This document shows, one piece after another, positions 34,889 to 40,337 of a stretch of DNA of 40,337 nucleotides. Each line of letters begins with the position of its first letter. The stretch's first letter is position 1. Source of the stretch: Stentor roeselii. Lineage: Eukaryota > Ciliophora > Heterotrichea > Heterotrichida > Stentoridae. A program made the position numbers and the translations under genes. The stretch spans positions 1 to 40,337 of the forward strand of contig RSEH01000344.1 in assembly GCA_006503475.1 (NCBI GenBank), read 5' to 3'. The notes under the pieces were generated by a model, which searched no databases, was not told the DNA's origin, and was given only the letters and a program-made list of their open reading frames with translations.

Positions 34889-37800
34889 CTAACTATCTTC
34901 AGTAATTAAAAGATTCTGATCAAACGACATAGCAATAGTCTCCGAAACCTTAACATCAAACTCCTCAACATTATCCAAAGAAAGCTCAATAAACCTATTT
35001 CCATAAAATTCTCTAAACACTTCCATAGTTTTGTTTAAAACATATGAAAGTTTCACAAATAAAAACAAAATTCCTCTTTCCTTCATAATTGTAAGCTGTT
35101 CCTTCCAACTGATTCCACAAGGACATCCTTCAGGATAACAAGTCTCAGCATTAAATTCAGGTCCATGAGGACAATCATCAGTGATAACCACAAACATTTT
35201 CTGACTTTTCATTCTAAATTTCAATTTATTGGCTTGAGCAAGTCCATCAATAAGAGCCTCTCCCTGGTTCCCTCCTCCTCCATCAGCTTGAAACTGACTG
35301 ATGAACTCTCCAACTTTCTGAGAATCTCCATCACTGAGTTCTCCAGATTCAGGAAACATCAAAACATGACTATTTTCAGGGAAAAAACTTCCATTGTTAG
35401 GATAATGGTCAGTAAATCCAACAACTGCAAATCGACTTGCATCAGTTCCCCATTTTTCCACTAATTTATTGATGGTGTTTTTACATTTCTCGAAATAAGG
35501 CTCCATACTGCCAGTGCAGTCAATGATAAAAACTATGTCATTTAGGAGTAGGTCTTTGTGGGAACATTGGAAGGAGTGATGGTGGGGAAGGTTTGAGGAT
35601 GTGTGAAATAATAAGTCTTGACAGAAAATAATTTCGATTTTTTTGATGTGTTCTTTGTGACCGCAAAAAAATTTGCATTTTCCGAATTCGATTTGCTTTT
35701 GTTTGCTTAACATTTCTACGGGTGGTATCCAGTTTTGGTACTTCCAGTATGAGGAACATTCGAATAGGTCTATTGATGTTTTGATACCGTTTAGGAGTAC
35801 TGGAGAGGGATGATGTTTTACACTTAAGATTTTTTTGTTTTCGTGGCATTCTTTTGGACTTTTGCATTTAACTGAATGAACGTGTCCTTGGCCTTTTAGG
35901 AGGCAGTACTGCTCGCAGTTTAAAGGAGTTGGGCAGTCACCTGGCATAAATTCAGCTAATAGTTTTTTTCCCTCTTTATCTTGGACTATTTCTTTGAATA
36001 TTTTTTCAGATGATATGAATCTTGCTTGGTCTTTATTACGATGTTTTGAAGATTCATGAGGGCCTTGATGGCTTACAGTTTTTTCACAAAATGTTCCGCA
36101 GTCAGGACATTTAGCATCACAAAAATGCTTTATTTGACCACAATAATGCTCAAAATCATGAGAAATTTTCATTCCAGGAATAATTAAAGTGCAATAATTC
36201 TTAATTCCTTTTAATTCCCAATAATCATACTCAAAACTTCCAGTGCTGGATTGGTACTTTCTTACAGACTTTACAATATCTACAGAGCAATTGGCTTTAA
36301 TAGAGCAGAGTTTATTGCAAACATGTGCACGGCCACATAAATGATTTCCAAAACCTTCAATTTCGAAATGATGAGTATGGCTGAGACTACAACATTCATG
36401 ATTTTCATTCAACTCGCATTTAAATCCGCATTTTTTTTTTAGGCAAATATGAGTTTGATGATCCAAGTCGAAGGGCTCTTTACAAAATGAATCACATCCA
36501 GGCACACTGCAGTTTATTGGACATTGATGAATGGCAGCACATTTATGGTGACTTTGATGTAGTTTCATCAAAATACACTCATCATGACACCTTTCACATT
36601 TTTCTTTACATTTTTTATATTTATTCAAAGTTCTTCTTTTTTTATGCGGCTCGAGATGCCCAACAAATAAATTACAAGAGCGAGTTTTGCCTGCTTTGAT
36701 GAATTTGAATCCACAAATATGATTGGTCTCACAATTACAATGATGATCTTTTTTCTTATCATCAACACAATAAAGTTCACAAAACTTGCATCTATTCAAG
36801 CAAACGCCTACATCAGTGCAGTCACTTAAGATCATATTCTCAATTTTCACAACTTCGAACTCTTTATTGATCCCCTTCAAATCCTTTATTTGTGATGCGA
36901 AATGATTCGCCAATATTTGTTTGCGATTTCTTGTAAATGATTCAATTTGAGTAATGATCTGGTCACAGGTAAAGTTATGATCGATGTTCTTTGTATTTAA
37001 TTCATCGCTTCCTTTTAAATGAATAAATAAGTTATAAAGTGTCTGGACACTCAAATCAATATCCTTAAATTTCTTTTCATATCTAAAACTCTCTCCCCCA
37101 AGCAGGGTAATCTGAAAGACAAAAGTCGAATCCGGTATTCCAACTTCTTGAATTTTCTGATTCTTCAAAAACAACTCAGCCTGATTCCGAATCTGAATAA
37201 TTTTCATAGCATTAAATCGAGCCTCAGCAGTTTGAATATCATCTGTAAAGAGTTGACAAATAATCACTTTCAACATAATATTAAGATCACTTCCAAATTC
37301 CCACTTTTTCTTAAATCCATCAAAAATTTTCCCTCGAATTTCCTGAATTTTTTTCTTAAACTCTTTTTGTTTTTGATAGAAAGGCAAAGAAAAGACTTTA
37401 AAGTCTTTAATAAAAAAAGGTTCACATCTGACAAGAAAAGCTCCAAAATTAAAAAATTCTTCAGTTTCAGGTGACAAGATAATAAGTTGAGAATAAAAAA
37501 GACTAGACCCAGTGACCTTATTTTTCATCATTTCAATCAACAAGGGCAAAGTCCCTCTGATTTTCGGTTGATCTGCAGGGAAGAGAAAAACAAAATCACT
37601 GACACTCCACATCAACAACAGTGCTTTGGTCTTATCCTGCATATTAAAAGTCTCATCAAAAAACCCTTCACATTCTAAAAGAAAAATCCTATTCGTGTTG
37701 ATTTGTCCGTAACTAAGCCAGATGCCGAACTCTTCCTTAAAAACTCTTCTTTTACTTCTCGAGCCGATCAAATAGTTAAAAAAATTGTCCTGTCCTAAAG

Positions 37801-40318
37801 CGGAAAACACGAAAGGACTGCCGGATTCTTGCAAAAATCTCTCTAAATGACTGAAATTCAATGATTCGAAAAGTCTTTGAAAAACTTCCTCTCCTTCTGA
37901 AAAATTTAAACTTGAATTAAATGAATCTTTCCCGGAAGTTAAAGGAATCATTAAACCTTTTGAAAGTTTTGCAATGTGAACTGGGAGTTTTTTACAGACT
38001 GTTGAGAGAAAAGTGGTTTTTTTTACTTTTAAGTTATTTATGCAAGGTTTTTTTGTGAAATTTATGTTTTCGAAGGTTTTTTTGAGATTTGGAAGATTTT
38101 TCAGGTAATTTTCTATTTTTTCACTGGCTTCTGATTGGATGTTGTATAAAAGTTTTCTTTTGTGATTGAGAAGGTCGGTTGATTTGTTTAGGTCACCGAA
38201 AAGGGTGAAGGATAAGTGAAGGGAATCGACTAATGGGTTTCCTGGGACTGGATTTGACGTTTTTGAGATAAGTCTCTCGATTTCTTCTAGTTTTTTTGAG
38301 AAAAATACTTCGTAAAGTTGAAATTTGGAAATTTTTGATTGCTTTTGAGCTAAAATAAAATATTTTTCATTGTTTTCGTAACAGGTTAACTTTTTTAAAG
38401 CTTTTGATGAGTCTGGTACTTGAATGGTTAAAGTTTTGGTTAGGATTTTTTTGAAGGATTTCAAAAGAAAGATCTCGAGTTTAGAGTTTGATAATAAAAT
38501 TAGTAGTTTTTGATTGGGTGATACGCAAAGATCGATGTAGTGAGTTATTTCAGAAGACTTGTGCTTGTTTAGGTGAAAAATATCTTTAAAAACTTTTGAT
38601 TGGATGTCTAAGATATTAATATTTCCACTTTTACTTAAAATAATCAGTGATTCAGGATCTGTCAAGTAGTAAAACGTTTTTATTACAAGATCTTCAGTAT
38701 TGTATATAGTTAAATATTCGTCATAAGTTCCAGTAAAGTTACGACAAGTAATAATTTTTTTATTTTCCTCAAATAAAAAACACGAATCTAGTTTTGAATT
38801 CCAAGCGATTTTGATACATGGATCATTAATCTCAAATTTTAATTCAAAATTTTTCAGCAGTTTATTAAAATTTATAACTCTTAAGTAAGTGGAAGAAAGT
38901 TCATTAGAAAAAGAAATCAAAACAAAATTTGATTCAAAAGAAACGATTTGAGTGACTTTTACCTTCTCATATTTGAACTCAAAATCTTTAGAAATTTTCA
39001 GAGGTTTTATCTTGAAAGTTGAGGAAGATTTTGAATATTTTATTAAACTGAAGTTTAGAGACATTATTGAAAGGATGTTTAATGGGTTGATAAATTTGTT
39101 GAATTCAGATTCAAGCTTTACTTCCAGGGGTTTTAGTTCTGATAAATAGGATAAGAAGGTTTTTTTTGTGAGTTTTTTTCGAGTTTTAAAAGGAATTGAT
39201 TTGATTTCTGTAAATGTTTTGGATTTTTTTATTTTTTTGAAGAGAGATTTAGCTGTTTTATCTTTTTCTTTTTTTAGGAAGTTTTGGAAGAACTGAAGAA
39301 TTTGATTATTTTTTTCTGTCATCAATGGAAAGATTCTTGTAATCAGCAAATTGGTTAAGTTGTCGATTTTATTGTCTCTTTCCGTCAAAAACTCCTGAAT
39401 AGCATCCCGAAGAGTACAAATCAGTTGATTATTACTCGTATCTATAATTTCACTAAAATCATTCAATTGTAGACTTAAAATTTCCTTGACATCATCAATA
39501 TTTAAAATTTTCTTCCAAATTTTTAATTTTTTCTTTTCAAAGTCTTGAGATTCCCTGATATTAAAGTATTTTTTTTTAACTTCTACAACATTTTGAAACT
39601 TATCTTTCATGATCCGAAATCGAGCATCACTTGAAAGATTTTTAAAATTCTGTTTTTCTAAAGTTCCATTTTCATATTCACTCAAAAGTTTTGCTTGATT
39701 AAAGGGGTTGAGTTTTCCTTCTTCTTCATAGAACCACTGCAGGATTTCATGAGGAATTAAAAAATTATCAGGAATTATTGGAATGATTGTATCTGACACA
39801 TCAACCAGCAGTCTTAATACAAAATTCAACCTATTCGTCTCTAAAATCGGAGGATTTATCATTTCGTCTTCAGAAACAACATAAACAACTATGACTATCT
39901 CACAATTCTTCTTAAATAAACAGTAAACCCCATCTGAGTCCTCTATAATTATTTCCCTGTATCCGAAAAACTCACATAAAAAGCTTTTTACATCAGATCT
40001 TCTTCCATATATAGAAGTTACTCCAAAGTCATTAGGCAATTGTTTATTTAGTTGATCGTACACCTCAGATTGTAAAGCTTCTTCATAGAAACCTGCCTCA
40101 TTCCTACAGAATGAAAATATCTTGAATGTGATGATTTCATTTTGATTTTCAAGATTCACTATTCTTCTTTCCTGATTGTATTCTTCAATCAATCTCGAAT
40201 TTCTGAATGAAAGTTTCATTTGGTTTTGATTTAAATCCACTTGGTTTTTTCTTTTTACTGAAGGGAGAACGCTGGCGCATCTTCTTTTTTTAGGTGATAT
40301 GATATTCTGTCTTGACAT
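34889..40318 (-). CDS. Giant multidomain protein: propeller-like region, degenerate GTPase-like domain, Cys/His-rich array and vWA domain
   Basis: One 1809-codon frame. Residues 1-400 are unassigned and partly helical, 420-680 look like beta-propeller strands (e.g. LICTL, SIIILS-type repeats with INILDIQSKVF), and 800-1000 resemble a large-GTPase domain: FSALGQDNFFNYLIGSR aligns with a GBP/VLIG-type P-loop region but lacks GKS, followed by GIWLSYGQ, LLECEGFFDE (in place of DTEG) and LLLMWSVSDFVFLF. Residues 1175-1550 are a long Cys/His-rich array (CKFCELYC, CERCHDEC, HCNCE, HVCNKLC, KHFCDAKCPDCGTFC), probably many zinc sites. Residues 1593-1800 are a vWA domain with a MIDAS-type DCTGSM (Asp1600), GFTDHYPNNG and TDDCPHG. 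Nucleotide binding is doubtful. Function unknown; membrane or signalling scaffolding is inference. It starts at 40318 and ends TAG. Confidence 0.82.
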   Translation of the reverse strand: MSRQNIISPKKRRCASVLPSVKRKNQVDLNQNQMKLSFRNSRLIEEYNQERRIVNLENQNEIITFKIFSFCRNEAGFYEEALQSEVYDQLNKQLPNDFGVTSIYGRRSDVKSFLCEFFGYREIIIEDSDGVYCLFKKNCEIVIVVYVVSEDEMINPPILETNRLNFVLRLLVDVSDTIIPIIPDNFLIPHEILQWFYEEEGKLNPFNQAKLLSEYENGTLEKQNFKNLSSDARFRIMKDKFQNVVEVKKKYFNIRESQDFEKKKLKIWKKILNIDDVKEILSLQLNDFSEIIDTSNNQLICTLRDAIQEFLTERDNKIDNLTNLLITRIFPLMTEKNNQILQFFQNFLKKEKDKTAKSLFKKIKKSKTFTEIKSIPFKTRKKLTKKTFLSYLSELKPLEVKLESEFNKFINPLNILSIMSLNFSLIKYSKSSSTFKIKPLKISKDFEFKYEKVKVTQIVSFESNFVLISFSNELSSTYLRVINFNKLLKNFELKFEINDPCIKIAWNSKLDSCFLFEENKKIITCRNFTGTYDEYLTIYNTEDLVIKTFYYLTDPESLIILSKSGNINILDIQSKVFKDIFHLNKHKSSEITHYIDLCVSPNQKLLILLSNSKLEIFLLKSFKKILTKTLTIQVPDSSKALKKLTCYENNEKYFILAQKQSKISKFQLYEVFFSKKLEEIERLISKTSNPVPGNPLVDSLHLSFTLFGDLNKSTDLLNHKRKLLYNIQSEASEKIENYLKNLPNLKKTFENINFTKKPCINNLKVKKTTFLSTVCKKLPVHIAKLSKGLMIPLTSGKDSFNSSLNFSEGEEVFQRLFESLNFSHLERFLQESGSPFVFSALGQDNFFNYLIGSRSKRRVFKEEFGIWLSYGQINTNRIFLLECEGFFDETFNMQDKTKALLLMWSVSDFVFLFPADQPKIRGTLPLLIEMMKNKVTGSSLFYSQLIILSPETEEFFNFGAFLVRCEPFFIKDFKVFSLPFYQKQKEFKKKIQEIRGKIFDGFKKKWEFGSDLNIMLKVIICQLFTDDIQTAEARFNAMKIIQIRNQAELFLKNQKIQEVGIPDSTFVFQITLLGGESFRYEKKFKDIDLSVQTLYNLFIHLKGSDELNTKNIDHNFTCDQIITQIESFTRNRKQILANHFASQIKDLKGINKEFEVVKIENMILSDCTDVGVCLNRCKFCELYCVDDKKKDHHCNCETNHICGFKFIKAGKTRSCNLFVGHLEPHKKRRTLNKYKKCKEKCERCHDECILMKLHQSHHKCAAIHQCPINCSVPGCDSFCKEPFDLDHQTHICLKKKCGFKCELNENHECCSLSHTHHFEIEGFGNHLCGRAHVCNKLCSIKANCSVDIVKSVRKYQSSTGSFEYDYWELKGIKNYCTLIIPGMKISHDFEHYCGQIKHFCDAKCPDCGTFCEKTVSHQGPHESSKHRNKDQARFISSEKIFKEIVQDKEGKKLLAEFMPGDCPTPLNCEQYCLLKGQGHVHSVKCKSPKECHENKKILSVKHHPSPVLLNGIKTSIDLFECSSYWKYQNWIPPVEMLSKQKQIEFGKCKFFCGHKEHIKKIEIIFCQDLLFHTSSNLPHHHSFQCSHKDLLLNDIVFIIDCTGSMEPYFEKCKNTINKLVEKWGTDASRFAVVGFTDHYPNNGSFFPENSHVLMFPESGELSDGDSQKVGEFISQFQADGGGGNQGEALIDGLAQANKLKFRMKSQKMFVVITDDCPHGPEFNAETCYPEGCPCGISWKEQLTIMKERGILFLFVKLSYVLNKTMEVFREFYGNRFIELSLDNVEEFDVKVSETIAMSFDQNLLITEDS

Positions 40319-40337
40319 TTATTGATATTATTAAACT

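Noticed and set aside
36487-37678. Several plus-strand ORFs of 60-110 codons within the giant gene
   Set aside because: They oppose a continuous 1809-codon frame with recognisable domains and have no motif of their own.
1-40337. Reassigned stop codons, as in many ciliates
   Set aside because: TAA, TAG and TGA each end conserved proteins at the expected length (S3a, WDR90-like, lipin), and in-frame stops inside the other good genes fall in 15-nt introns.
1-40337. CRISPR arrays, rRNA genes, telomeric repeats
   Set aside because: No regularly spaced short repeats, no rRNA-like conserved stretches and no telomere-type repeats at either end of the window.

Overview
This window looks like macronuclear DNA of a heterotrich ciliate, most likely Stentor or a close relative (inference). 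The reasons are AT-rich, very compact gene packing; standard-code stops (TAA, TAG and TGA each end real genes, for example lipin with TGA, the ribosomal protein with TAA and WDR90 with TAG); and four introns of exactly 15 nt, all GTA...TAG with an A at position 10. Fifteen-nucleotide introns are a known heterotrich trait, and a standard code points to Stentor rather than Blepharisma.

Left part (1-24.6 kb) holds ordinary single-copy eukaryotic genes, often 20-70 bp apart. In order: a partial wax-ester synthase/DGAT acyltransferase; a broken thioredoxin-fold gene; a WDR90/POC16-like centriolar protein; an EFR3-like membrane-scaffold protein; a basic protein of unknown function; ribosomal protein eS1 (S3a); a small basic protein; an aromatic amino acid hydroxylase; a divergent Rab; a minimal lipin; a coiled-coil protein; a guanylate-binding-protein-like GTPase; an aspartic-protease-like membrane protein lacking both catalytic aspartates; an IQ-motif protein; a secreted repeat plus beta-propeller protein; a centrin pseudogene; and a small two-helix membrane protein.

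Middle-right part (about 25.1-32.6 kb) is a young tandem array of RING-between-RING (RBR) ubiquitin-ligase genes: one nearly erased copy, one complete copy with the catalytic cysteine, one frameshifted copy with Asp in its place, and one full-length copy with Tyr in its place. Two copies share about 1.5 kb of flank carrying the same decaying plus-strand reading frame. A 404-bp perfectly identical tract inside otherwise diverged sequence indicates recent gene conversion.

Right end (33.4-40.3 kb) has a B-box-like zinc protein and a 1809-residue protein combining a propeller-like segment, a GTPase-like domain without a recognisable P-loop, a long Cys/His-rich array and a C-terminal vWA domain. 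The strongest novel signals are the RBR array with repeated loss of the catalytic residue, the pseudo-aspartic protease, and this giant protein. No tRNA, rRNA, CRISPR array or recognisable transposase was seen. All calls were made by eye, without database searches.
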